DNA from: Marinobacterium nitratireducens
Lineage (GTDB): Bacteria; Pseudomonadota; Gammaproteobacteria; Pseudomonadales; Balneatricaceae
Assembly (NCBI RefSeq): GCF_014645375.1
Contig: NZ_BMLT01000001.1
Coordinates: forward strand, 368,835-432,834
Length of the DNA stretch: 64,000 nucleotides
Reading direction: 5' to 3'
Shown piece after piece: positions 1 to 8,320 of this stretch. Numbering within the stretch: the first letter of the stretch is position 1; each line of letters begins with the position of its first letter. Under the pieces are notes generated by a model. It worked only from the letters and a program-made list of their open reading frames with translations. It made no database searches and was not told the origin of the DNA. The translations under genes were made by a program, and so were the position numbers.

Positions 1-57
1 CCGAGCGACTGTCACGGCCGGCGAGTATCGATCTAGACGACCCGACAGTAGGCGGTC

Positions 58-440
58 GGAGAGGGGCTGTAGCAGGCCAAGAGCCAGCACCGATCGCCGA
101 CTCATCAGAGTCGCGAAAATCGTCCCTGCCGCTGCAAGTTGACCGAGATCGACGGCTCAGCGCACCACGGGTTCAAAGGCCGTGGCGACTACCTGCACGC
201 TGCGCGAGTTCATAGACGACGCCTCCAGCGAACTGATGACCTCAAGCTTTGTCGCCGCCGAGACCACCAGGCATACGTGAGGCTGCTGATTGACTACTTG
301 ATCCAGCACGGTCGTCCGGTGGTCCTGTATTCCGACCGACACAGCATCGTCAGCATCAACCTCCTCGAGCATGAGGGAGAAATGACTCAATTCAACCGAG
401 CGCTCAAGACGCTCGACATCAAGCCGATCTCCGCGCCGTG
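58..440 (+). pseudogene. ISNCY-type transposase relic (frameshifted)
   Basis: This is a fragment of a DDE integrase-core transposase resembling the ISNCY group. Recognisable pieces are EIDGSAHHGFKGRG near 147-186 and GRPVVLYSDRHSI near 310-350, the regions around the first and second acidic residues. Between them the reading frame shifts: the stretch at about 201-273 reads CTLREFIDDASSELMTSS in the +1 frame before the original frame resumes. Two frameshifts and the loss of both ends make it non-functional. The fragment ends near 440, where the sequence becomes AT-rich. Confidence 0.6.
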
Positions 441-913
441 AGCCTGTTCAAAAAAAAATACCTGTTTTCCAAAACCTCAAAGAACTCTGTCGCAGGAACC
501 CTCTGGGGAACATGCGATCTAGTCCCTTGTTTTCGGATAACTTGGCAGTTGCAGCGGTATAACCAGTATTTTGAACGAATTTCAGACAAACGTTCTCAAT
601 TTTTTGTCTGGATGCTGATTAGCAAATTTCAGACACCGATATTTATGGCCGAGTTGGCTTAATAAATATATTAAAAATGTAGGCTAGCCCGCTAAACTGC
701 ATTAATCTGACGAAAACTGAGCACTTAATCGTAGGTTTCACTAGGGTCGAGGACGGTATCACATACTTGTTCTCGATTAGCCAGCATGCATAACAAATCC
801 ATCAAATTTTCTCCCTACGGTTGCCGGGCCTCGCGCCGTTTATGTCGGCGGTATACGGGGCTTATCCAGCCTAGCAAACCAACTCAAAACGTATTCGTCG
901 AAAGCCTTAATGG
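441..913. other. AT-rich intergenic stretch, no gene seen
   Basis: The stretch between the ISNCY-type relic and the IS256 element contains only short frames with no recognisable domain and no convincing ribosome binding site. I see no RNA gene or strong hairpin in it. Confidence 0.5.
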
Positions 914-915
914 GA

Positions 916-942
916 GACTGTAAATTCTTCTGTGTAAGTGGC
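916..942 (+). repeat. IS256 left terminal inverted repeat
   Basis: It reads inward as GACTGTAAATTC followed by TTCTGTGTAAGTGGC. It matches the right repeat at 2192-2218 with a perfect inner block CTGTGTAAGTGGC and a partly matching outer block. Confidence 0.75.
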
Positions 943-948
943 GGTTTA

Positions 949-2160
949 TCACAGTGATATTCTGTCACCGAACAGGATCATAAATTGGCTCATCGCCTGT
1001 TTCCAATCCCGTATTGGCATAGTCCACTTCTTAGCGATCTGATGCAAGGCCAGATACAGCACTTTCATCACCGACTTATCGTTGGGGAAAGATCGTCGCG
1101 TCTTAGTGACCTTTCTCAGTGACGCGTTAACCGACTCGATGGCATTGGTCGTGTAGATGACCTTGCAGATCTGTGGCGGATAATCAAAGAACACGCTCAG
1201 GCGCTCCCAGTTGGCTCTCCAGGAACGACTGATTGTCGGATGATCCTCATCCCACTTCAGCGCAAACTCATCCAAGGCACGTTCTGCTTCATCGAGCGTA
1301 GATGCGCCGTAAATATTGCGTAGGTCTGCTGCGACGTCCTTACGCTGTTTCCAGTTCACATAGCGCAGGGAGTGGCGTACCTGGTGAACGATACACAGCT
1401 GGATCTGAGTCTGCGGGTAGACTGCCTCAATAGCCTCAGGGAAGTCTTTAAGACCGTCAACGCAGGCAATTAAGATATCCTGCAAGCCACGGTTCTTCAG
1501 CTCAGTAACGACTGAGAGCCAGAACTTAGCGCCTTCGGTCTGGGCCATCCATAAGCCCAGTAGTTCCTTCTCGCCGTCAAGGTTGATGCCCAGTGCCAGA
1601 TAAACGTGTTTGTTCTGTACGGCGCCGCTATCGCGACTTTGTACAACCAGAGCATCCAGATAGACAATAGGGTAGACGCTATCCAGAGGACGATTCTGCC
1701 AGGCAAAGACCTCGTCCATCACGGCATTGGTCACCTGCGATATGAAGGTTGGAGAGACCTCGACACCATAAGCTTCTTGGAAATGCGCCTGTATGTCGCG
1801 TGTCGTCATGCCTCGGGCATACAATGAGATAATACGGTCATCGAAGCCGTTGAGCTGCTTTTCACCTTTACGAACTAACTTCGGCTCAAAGGTACCGTTA
1901 CGATCACGGGGGACTTCAAGTTCCATCTCACCATGGATGCTGCGAACTGACTTACGGCCTTTGCCATTGCGAGAGTTACCCGTGTTCTTGCCTGAGGGTT
2001 CATTCTTGGCATAACCGAGATGATCATCCATCTCGCCTTCCAAGGCGCGTTCAGCAACCATCTTGGTTAGCTGTTTAAGAAGACCATCCTCACCGAGGAT
2101 GTCATCAGGGCTGGAGCAGCCCTCTAAGAGTTGAGCAATTAGCTCGTCTGATATTGGCAT
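949..2160 (-). CDS. IS256-family transposase
   Basis: This 403-aa DDE transposase has the usual length of IS256-family (Mutator-like) enzymes. The catalytic triad is visible as D169 (VYLDAL), D235 (CVDGLKDF) and E342 (TTNAIESVN), with the C/H-containing LCIVHQVRHSLRYV block between the last two. The N-terminal 70 residues contain the conserved GEMDDHLGY segment. It catalyses cut-and-paste or copy-out transposition using the 27-bp repeats that flank it. No frameshift or internal stop is seen, so it is probably active. The gene runs opposite to the ISNCY relic and the same way as the alkaline phosphatase, with the element's right end in between. Confidence 0.93.
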   Translation of the reverse strand: MPISDELIAQLLEGCSSPDDILGEDGLLKQLTKMVAERALEGEMDDHLGYAKNEPSGKNTGNSRNGKGRKSVRSIHGEMELEVPRDRNGTFEPKLVRKGEKQLNGFDDRIISLYARGMTTRDIQAHFQEAYGVEVSPTFISQVTNAVMDEVFAWQNRPLDSVYPIVYLDALVVQSRDSGAVQNKHVYLALGINLDGEKELLGLWMAQTEGAKFWLSVVTELKNRGLQDILIACVDGLKDFPEAIEAVYPQTQIQLCIVHQVRHSLRYVNWKQRKDVAADLRNIYGASTLDEAERALDEFALKWDEDHPTISRSWRANWERLSVFFDYPPQICKVIYTTNAIESVNASLRKVTKTRRSFPNDKSVMKVLYLALHQIAKKWTMPIRDWKQAMSQFMILFGDRISL

Positions 2161-2191
2161 TCTGTTGTCCTTTCAACAGGGTGGTAAGAAT

Positions 2192-2218
2192 GCCACTTAC
2201 ACAGTTCTTTTTACACTC
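2192..2218 (-). repeat. IS256 right terminal inverted repeat
   Basis: Read on the minus strand it is GAGTGTAAAAAG followed by AACTGTGTAAGTGGC, pairing with the left repeat at 916-942. It lies about 30 bp upstream of the transposase start. Confidence 0.75.
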
Positions 2219-2437
2219 TCGCAAACGGCAAATCCTCTGCAACGCCGGACAGGTAGGTTTATCCTTTATGCAGGGATAACTTTTGGCTCTTTCTATTTGA
2301 CAGGTGCTGCATTCAAACCCAATAACTGTGGCACCTTCTTTGGACATCATGTGGGTTAAATGACCTTCGCCACTCTCGACATCCAAAACCGTTTTATCTT
2401 TAAGGGAGGTTTGCGAGTAAAACGGCTGCTTTTCGTT
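2219..2437 (-). pseudogene. Class I SAM methyltransferase fragment cut by IS256
   Basis: An open minus-strand frame begins after a stop at 2438-2440 and runs into the IS256 right end. It reads KTVLDVESGEGHLTHM, which matches motif I of Rossmann-fold S-adenosylmethionine methyltransferases, followed by GATVIGFE, the usual acidic end of the second beta strand. Nothing resembling the rest of a methyltransferase is found beyond the IS, so this is only the SAM-binding start. The original substrate cannot be told. Confidence 0.5.
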
Positions 2438-2573
2438 TCAGTTCCATGGGAAATTACTATATTCATATAAAGTTATATAGCTATGCCGGATTGCTGTTGG
2501 AAGCAAGCCGCTACCATGCAAAAGGGACCTGCATCATAAAATGCAGGCCTCTTCATATGGGAAATGTGATCGC

Positions 2574-4217
2574 TTATTGAATTTGATCTATCATGAATTG
2601 TCCAAGAACAGAATGGTGGGCGATACGGGAAATGGGCAGGATTGTTTCTGCCGGACCCCAAGCAAAGACATTGACCGGAACAGCCGTATGGGTACCTGTG
2701 CCCCAAACGACATTTTGCTTGGTTGCCTGTTCGCGTGCCAGAACGTTGCCGCGTTGGTTATAGGGGAAGAACGCATCGAAATCGTGAATGGCAGGGACGT
2801 TTTTCTTTTTCAGATAGCTGTGTTCCTCATCATAGTAAGGATTGACCTTGTCTGTAAGAACGCGTTTTGCTTGTTCTTCGGAAATGGTGAAAACTGAATT
2901 CTTGTTGACCAAGGCGGCAAGGGCTGCGGGCGTTTGATTTTTTTCATCCATTTTGGAGAAAGCTTTGAACAAACCTTCATAGCTGAGTTTTTGATCATAC
3001 AAACCATCCAGAATTTCAAAACTTCCGAAATTGAAAGCTGGCTTGTAGTCCTGGTCTTTAAAGGCTGGGCCAGTGCGTTTTTGTGCTTTGGGCAGGTCGG
3101 CGGAAGAATAGCTAAACCCGAAAGATCCAGTTTCATGGTCAGCGGTGACAATGACCAGAGTATCTTCGCGATCTTTGGCCCAGTCGTAAACGCTTTGAAC
3201 GGCTTCGTCAAACTTAACCATTTCATTCAACATTCTTCCGGCATCGTTCTGATGTCCGGCCAAGTCGATCTGACCGCCTTCGACCATAAGGAAGAAACCG
3301 TCGTTATCCTTTTGCAGAATGGAAAGGGCTTTTTCTGTCATTTCCGCTAGGGTCGGTTGTTTGCGGACCGGATCGTCTTTGGTCAAACGATATTCCACGC
3401 CATCGGCCATATAGGAACTGGAAAACAGGCCGAGCAATTTGTCGCCTGTTTGTGCATCAAGCTGTTGCCTGTTGAAGGCGAGGGAATATCCGGCGTTTTG
3501 TGCATCGCTTAGTAAATTGCGTTCATCCTTGCGTTTGGATTTCAGCGCGACGGCCCCATCTGTCAATTTGACGAGCTGATTATAAGTATCGCCCTTTTCG
3601 TTGGTGGATTTCGGAATGAAATTACTAATGCCGCCGGAAAGCATGACATCGGCGCCCACATTGATCATGTCTACGGCAATGTCATTTTCCAAAGAACGGT
3701 GCGGTTGATGTGCGGCAAAGGCAGCCGGAGTTGCATGTGTCAGGCGGGTATCGGATACAATGCCTGTTGCTTTACCAAGACGTTTGGCTTTTTCAAGAAT
3801 AGTTTCAACATGATTGCCTTGGGCATCAATTCCGATGACTTCGGATCCCGTGTGCATGCCTGTTGCAAGCTGGGTTGCCGAACAGGCAGAATCGACAACG
3901 ATTGCATCTGTCGGATTGGTGAGGGAGGCGCCGACAACCCCTTCTCTGGCAAAGGTTGACAGGGCTGTTTCACGTCCTTTGTAAATCGAATGAGGGGCAT
4001 GTTGGGCGTAGGTTTCGAGTAAGCCAACCTGCTGGGGGCCCATGCCATCACCGATCATGAGAATGACATTTTTGATTTCTGCTGCGTGAAGCGTTGCCGG
4101 CAAAGTAGCGGTAAAAGCCGCTGCCAGCAAAAGAGTTTTTGTACGTTTCACCCTAACCTTAGACCTAACGAATTCTGAATGCATCGGTGCGTTAAATTCT
4201 GTTCTTTTTATACTCAT
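2574..4217 (-). CDS. Exported alkaline phosphatase, PhoA family
   Basis: A phosphomonoesterase expected to release phosphate from organic esters in the periplasm. Family motifs (547-aa numbering) are the metal-binding GDGMG at 56-60, nucleophile S110 in VVDSACS, the EGGQIDLAGH metal block at 313-322, TADHETGS at 358-365 and GTGTHTAVPV at 506-515. Residues about 375-470 form a long insertion like the surface loop of Vibrio-type enzymes, explaining the length compared with about 470 aa for E. coli PhoA. I chose the ATG at 4217 because GAGG lies 9 nt upstream. This gives an unusually long basic leader before the hydrophobic segment LLLAAAFTATLP and an AHAAE-like cleavage site; an internal GTG at codon 23 would give a normal signal peptide. 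No partner genes adjoin it. Zinc and magnesium dependence is family knowledge. Confidence 0.9.
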   Translation of the reverse strand: MSIKRTEFNAPMHSEFVRSKVRVKRTKTLLLAAAFTATLPATLHAAEIKNVILMIGDGMGPQQVGLLETYAQHAPHSIYKGRETALSTFAREGVVGASLTNPTDAIVVDSACSATQLATGMHTGSEVIGIDAQGNHVETILEKAKRLGKATGIVSDTRLTHATPAAFAAHQPHRSLENDIAVDMINVGADVMLSGGISNFIPKSTNEKGDTYNQLVKLTDGAVALKSKRKDERNLLSDAQNAGYSLAFNRQQLDAQTGDKLLGLFSSSYMADGVEYRLTKDDPVRKQPTLAEMTEKALSILQKDNDGFFLMVEGGQIDLAGHQNDAGRMLNEMVKFDEAVQSVYDWAKDREDTLVIVTADHETGSFGFSYSSADLPKAQKRTGPAFKDQDYKPAFNFGSFEILDGLYDQKLSYEGLFKAFSKMDEKNQTPAALAALVNKNSVFTISEEQAKRVLTDKVNPYYDEEHSYLKKKNVPAIHDFDAFFPYNQRGNVLAREQATKQNVVWGTGTHTAVPVNVFAWGPAETILPISRIAHHSVLGQFMIDQIQ

Positions 4218-4386
4218 TGTTAGCAACCTCATGTGTTATTTTTTTGGTTTTTCGAATCTGGTAGAAACAAATTCAAACATGCGAGTGTGATCCGCTGAAT
4301 TCCCAACTTCTTTGGATGCGCTCTGCCACATTAAATCTGTTTCTTCCAGATTTTTTAGCTCCAAGTTCAGACTTTTCACTAATTCT

Positions 4387-4425
4387 GCCGCTATGCCCTA
4401 TGCCGCTATGCCGCTATGCCGCTAT
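4387..4425 (+). repeat. Short tandem repeat, GCCGCTAT unit
   Basis: Four perfect copies of the 8-mer GCCGCTAT and one shortened copy lie in tandem in the intergenic stretch upstream of the alkaline phosphatase gene and before the IS1380 remnant. Such arrays change length easily by slippage. A link to phosphatase expression is only a possibility, as the array is about 170 bp upstream of that start. Confidence 0.7.
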
Positions 4426-4487
4426 CAAAGTGACATATTGTCGTACATAACGTCATTATTAATATGTTTTTGAACGGAGAGCAAGTC

Positions 4488-4577
4488 ATGGAGAAAACGG
4501 CAAGTTATTCGATCAAGGAGTTGCTAGCCCGGATGTTGCAGCATAAACAAGAAGGGCGACCTGGTTTTGCGTTATAA
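4488..4577 (+). CDS. Small ORF running into the IS1380 end
   Basis: A 29-codon frame starts at an ATG preceded by GGAGAG and reads MEKTASYSIKELLARML, then enters the IS1380 left end and stops. It may be the 5' end of a gene truncated by the insertion. I recognise no family. The good ribosome binding site is the only reason to list it. Confidence 0.25.
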   Translation: MEKTASYSIKELLARMLQHKQEGRPGFAL

Positions 4578-4615
4578 TTCAAGTGCTTAAGTCGAATATA
4601 ACAACCCGGTCGCCC
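4554..4615 (+). promoter_or_regulatory. IS1380 left end with stem-loop abutting the start codon
   Basis: GGGCGACC (4554-4561) pairs with GGTCGCCC (4608-4615); the pairing continues through GGTT/AACC and TTATA/TATA. The transposase ATG at 4616 follows directly. In a transcript reading in from outside, this stem would fold right against the start codon. That resembles the known protection of other IS elements against read-through expression (inference). Confidence 0.5.
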
Positions 4616-5927
4616 ATGACACATTGTACTGTTACACAGGACCTAGTTCCACGCTGTAAAGGCCGTAAGATCGAGGCCAATTTCGACGGTGGCGACATCA
4701 CGTCCGATGCCGGTGTGATACTGCTACGACAGCTCGACCGGGAGCTGGGCCTGACCCGTTCGATCGCCCGCAAGATTACAGATCCGCGCAGCCCCTCCCA
4801 TTGCCGGCACCAAGCACAGACCATGATCCAACAACGCGTTTACGGACTGGCGCTGGGTTACGAAGACCTCAACGATCACAAGACACTGAGGCATGACCTG
4901 GCGCTTCAGACGGCCGTCGATAGCGATGCTGAACTGGCCAGTCAGTCGACGTTGTGCCGGTTCGAACTCAACGCTAATCGGGCCTGGGCCGTGGCCATGC
5001 ATGAAGAGCTGGTTGAGCAGTTCATCCGCTCGTACAGAAAGCCACCGAAGCGGCTGATTCTCGATTCGACGCGACTGACGATACGGTGCATGGGGAGCAG
5101 GTGGGCCGCTATTTCAGTGGTTACTACAGAAGTTACTGTTTCCTGCGCTTTTCGTTTTTTGCGGGCAGAAGCTGTTGGTGAGCTACCTGCGCCCTGCCTA
5201 CGTTGACGCTGCCAAGCATGCCTGGGCCGTTCTGGCCCTGCTGGTCAGGCGGCTTCGAGCCGAGTGGCCGCAGGTGCAGATCATCTTCCGGGGCGACAGC
5301 GGCTTCTGCCGACCACGGCTGCTGACCTGGTGTGAGCGCCACGATGTCGGTTATGTCGTCGGCATCGGCAAGAACTCCAAGCTGGAACAGCTGGCACTGG
5401 ATACCCGTTACCGCGCCGCTGTGGCGTTCGAGGCCTCTCGGGTAAAGCAGCGCTGTTTTGCGACGCTGTGGTACTCGGCCCGGAGCTGGAAGAAACGCGT
5501 GCGCAAAGTGATCGTCAAAGCGGAGTTCAGCTATCAGGGTGACAACAACCGCTATATCGCCACCAACCTGCCGGGCTCTGCCAAGTGGCTCTATGACCGG
5601 CGCTACTGTCTGCGGGGCGATATGGAGAACCGGATCAAGGAACAGCAGTGGCTGTTCTCGGACAGAACCAGCTGCCACGACTGGTGGCCCAATCAGTACC
5701 GCCTGCTGCTGTCCGGTCTGGCCTACGTCCTGATGGAAAGGCTGCGCAGCGGCTACCTGCGCGGCACCCGTTACGCCAGCGCCCAGGTGACCACGTTGCG
5801 TACCCGGCTACTGAAAGTCGGTGCCGTCATCACCCGCAACACTCGCCGGATCCGCAACATGATGAGTAGCACTTATCCGGACCAGGAGCTGTTCCAGAAG
5901 ACAGCCGCCAAGCTGGCGCCGGGGTAG
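4616..5927 (+). pseudogene. IS1380-family transposase, two frameshifts
   Basis: The protein would be about 437 aa and is of the IS1380 type, with the start region DGGDITSDAGVILLRQLD, an acidic LILD block, FRGDSGFCRP around the second Asp, and GDMENRIKEQQWLF around the Glu. Two single-base deletions break it. One is near 5064, where GATTTCGAC appears to have become GATTCGAC. The other is near 5139, where CTGCCGC became CTGCGC. Restoring both gives one continuous frame from 4616 to the stop at 5925-5927. The left-end inverted repeat is present, but I find no matching right end, so the element looks truncated as well. A CTGGCGC/GCGCCAG hairpin covers the stop codon. Confidence 0.85.
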
Positions 5928-6122
5928 CGCCAGCGGTGCTGTTCCCGGCACGGAATAAACAATGGGGTAAGGGGAAGTTGCGCTTTCATCGTACCATTTG
6001 ATCAAGAAACAAACAGTACGCCGGAGCGTGCTCCTCAAATCGGACAGAACTGAGCCATTGGGTCCTCTACTCGAGAACCGGATGAAACATTCGGGCTAGC
6101 CGGATAAAGTAGGGCAAACATC

Positions 6123-6165
6123 TTGTAATACAATATTATTGTGCTAATGTCCTTCATAGTATAAT
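6123..6165 (+). promoter_or_regulatory. Promoter with GntR-like operator before the GMC gene
   Basis: TTGTAATACAA at 6123-6133 is a perfect 5-1-5 palindrome of the kind bound by GntR-family regulators. A TATAAT box lies at 6160-6165, with TTGTGC (6139-6144) as a weak -35. The operator lies just upstream of or overlapping the -35 region. Its GTAATAC core recurs upstream of the FCD regulator gene at 30645. Confidence 0.5.
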
Positions 6166-6183
6166 GAAAATAAGGGGGAAAAG

Positions 6184-7812
6184 ATGTCCAATCCTGGAAG
6201 CGAAGATGCCTTTGATTACGTAATCGTAGGAGCTGGAACGGCCGGTTGTGTTCTTGCCAACCGGCTCAGTGCAGCAGGGCATTCCGTCTGCATTTTGGAG
6301 GCGGGGCCGAGAGACTGGAACCCGATGATCCATATCCCGGCGGGCTACATCAAAAACTTGTATTCCAAGACCCTGACATGGAATTTTGTGTCAGAGCCAG
6401 GCCCCGGAGTTGGTGGCCGTAGCTTTTCCCTGCCCCAAGGCCGGGTCCTTGGCGGGTCAAGCTCGATCAACGGCTTGAACTACGTCCGAGGTCAAGCCAT
6501 CGATTACGATAACTGGGCAGCAGCCGGGAATCCGGGCTGGTCTTATGAGGATGTGCTGCCCTACTTCAAGCGCTCGGAAACGAAAATCGGCACGGGTGAT
6601 CCCAAATATCGCGGTAAGTCAGGTGAGCTTCCAATTACCGATCTGGATTGGCACCACCCCGTCAGCAATGCCCTGGTCGCCGCTGCCGAAGCGATTGGCA
6701 TCCGGAAAAACCCTGACTACAACGGGGCCTTTCAAGAAGGAGCCGGCTTCTTTCAGCGCACGATGAAGAATGGCTGGCGCTTCAGTTCCGCCAAGGCCTT
6801 TCTCTACAAAGCGCGCAAACGGAAAAACGTTTCGGTTCGCACAAATGCCCACACCAGCCGCATCCTGTTTGACGGTCTAAAAGCCGTTGGTGTCGAGTAC
6901 ATCAAGGGCGGAAAAGGCGGACCGACGGTTCAAGTAACCGCACGCCGCGAAGTCATCTTGTCGGCTGGCGCTTTGAATTCGCCAAAGATCTTGCAGCTTT
7001 CTGGGATCGGTCCGGCAGACTTGCTGAAGCGTCACGGGATCCCCGTGTTGCATGATCTGCCCGGAGTAGGTCGCAACTTGCGCGATCACTATGCAGTCCG
7101 CATGGTGTCCCGGGTCGCGGGCATCCGCACCATCAACGAGATGGTGCAAGGCCCAGCACTCTTGGTGCAGATCCTACGTTGGCTGGTCGGATTGCCAAGC
7201 CCGCTCGCAATCAGCCCGTCAGTAGTTCATATTTTTGCGAAATCAGATCCGGCGCTGGATCGGCCCGACCTCGAATTCGCCTGCGCGCCGGCCAGTTTCC
7301 GCGAAGGCGTGGTGGGCCTACTGGACAAGCAACCTGGCCTGACACTTGGCGTCTGGCAAGAACGGCCAGAAAGTCTGGGTTATACTGAAATCCGCAGCCG
7401 CGATCCCTTTGAAAGCCCGATCATCCAGCCGAACTATTTGACCCATCCAGAGGATGTCAAAGCTTTGCTGGGCGGCATTCGTCTTGCCCGACAACTGTTC
7501 CGCGCTGGTCCGCTGCAAAAGTATGTGGTGGATGAGACGTCGCCGCCAAAATCGCTGGAAACCGACGATGAGCTTCTGGATTTCGCACGGCAAAAGGGCA
7601 CAACCGTTTACCACATGATTGGCACGGCGCGCATGGGCCCGGCGGAAGACCCGGACACTGTGGTGAACCATAAACTGCAGGTTCATGGGCTGCAAAATCT
7701 GCGGGTCATCGACGCTTCGATCATGCCAAGCATGCCATCGGCCAACACCAACGCGACAACCTACATGATCGCGGAAAAAGGTGCTGACATGATCTTGGCC
7801 GAAAAGGTTTGA
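6184..7812 (+). CDS. GMC-family FAD-dependent alcohol oxidoreductase
   Basis: A 542-aa glucose-methanol-choline oxidoreductase, closest in type to choline dehydrogenase and AlkJ-like alcohol dehydrogenases. It would oxidise a primary alcohol to an aldehyde, passing electrons from FAD to the respiratory chain or oxygen. Evidence is the N-terminal nucleotide fold YVIVGAGTAGCVLANRLS, the first GMC signature GRVLGGSSSINGLNYVRG, the second signature GALNSPKILQLSGIGP, and the C-terminal active-site blocks YHMIGTARMG and NTNATTYMIAEKG with the expected His and Asn. The ribosome binding site is AAGGGGG. The next gene starts 8 nt after its stop, so they are probably co-transcribed. Its GC content is visibly higher than that of the ABC operon downstream, suggesting a separate origin. 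The substrate is unknown. Confidence 0.9.
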   Translation: MSNPGSEDAFDYVIVGAGTAGCVLANRLSAAGHSVCILEAGPRDWNPMIHIPAGYIKNLYSKTLTWNFVSEPGPGVGGRSFSLPQGRVLGGSSSINGLNYVRGQAIDYDNWAAAGNPGWSYEDVLPYFKRSETKIGTGDPKYRGKSGELPITDLDWHHPVSNALVAAAEAIGIRKNPDYNGAFQEGAGFFQRTMKNGWRFSSAKAFLYKARKRKNVSVRTNAHTSRILFDGLKAVGVEYIKGGKGGPTVQVTARREVILSAGALNSPKILQLSGIGPADLLKRHGIPVLHDLPGVGRNLRDHYAVRMVSRVAGIRTINEMVQGPALLVQILRWLVGLPSPLAISPSVVHIFAKSDPALDRPDLEFACAPASFREGVVGLLDKQPGLTLGVWQERPESLGYTEIRSRDPFESPIIQPNYLTHPEDVKALLGGIRLARQLFRAGPLQKYVVDETSPPKSLETDDELLDFARQKGTTVYHMIGTARMGPAEDPDTVVNHKLQVHGLQNLRVIDASIMPSMPSANTNATTYMIAEKGADMILAEKV

Positions 7813-7820
7813 GATCTGAC

Positions 7821-8288
7821 ATGACCAGTCACCACACCCTAATTCCCGAGAACGACCGACTACGGGCTTACGCCGAAGCCATGGTGCCTTGCTTTGAGAG
7901 GACGCAGGAAAGCGCCGCGCGCTTGGCGGGGCTGCTTGTTGAAGCCGAAATTGTAGGGAACAACTGCCGGTTTGACAATGAGTCACTCCACCTTGGTCTG
8001 AAGGCACGGGATCAGGCCGTCTGCCTGCTGGCGAGCGTCGATGCCAGCAAGGCCGATGCCCACTTCCATCACCATGCCTCGCTTGCCCTAGAGCGGCTTT
8101 GCCAAGCATGGGCTGCTTTGGAAGATCGCCGCCAAGGCTTGATTGCTGCCCTGGACCCGTTGCCGATGCTGCAAGCCGCCTGGCGAGAGATGCAGGCCGC
8201 ATCGCGCACCTTGCCGGGCTTTGACACCGTCGATTTCAGCAATTCCTGCTGTGCTATGCACCACCAAATTGCTGTGTCCCCGCACTGA
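7821..8288 (+). CDS. Unknown protein between GMC oxidoreductase and lactonase
   Basis: A 155-aa protein I do not recognise. It looks largely helical, with a His-rich stretch (DAHFHHHASLALERL) and a Cys pair near the C-terminus (SNSCCAMHHQIAV). There is no signal peptide or membrane segment. I chose the ATG at 7821 because the earlier in-frame TTG overlaps the GMC stop. The tight spacing on both sides places it in an operon with the GMC oxidoreductase and the lactonase, so it may be an accessory or electron-transfer partner, but nothing in the sequence proves this. The clustered His and Cys residues could bind a metal. Confidence 0.6.
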   Translation: MTSHHTLIPENDRLRAYAEAMVPCFERTQESAARLAGLLVEAEIVGNNCRFDNESLHLGLKARDQAVCLLASVDASKADAHFHHHASLALERLCQAWAALEDRRQGLIAALDPLPMLQAAWREMQAASRTLPGFDTVDFSNSCCAMHHQIAVSPH

Positions 8289-8320
8289 CGAAACCCACGA
8301 CACAATACAAGGAGAAGAAA

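Larger units (their letters stand above)
914..2220 (-). mobile_element. IS256-family insertion sequence, apparently complete
   Basis: The transposase gene is bracketed by imperfect terminal inverted repeats of about 27 bp. The left repeat is at 916-942 and the right at 2192-2218; both contain CTGTGTAAGTGGC when read inward. The 8-bp flanks I compared do not form an obvious target duplication, so the element may have rearranged since insertion. It separates a methyltransferase-like fragment (2219-2437) from whatever was once to its left. Confidence 0.8.

Noticed and set aside
438-662. A 74-codon frame at the left end
   Set aside because: It lacks a ribosome binding site and any similarity, and overlaps the end of the ISNCY relic in AT-rich DNA.
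908-2228. Target-site duplication of the IS256 element
   Set aside because: The 8-bp flanks on the two sides do not match, with either choice of repeat end.
5913-5933. Hairpin over the IS1380 stop codon considered as the element's right end
   Set aside because: It does not match the left-end repeat, so it is at most a terminator.
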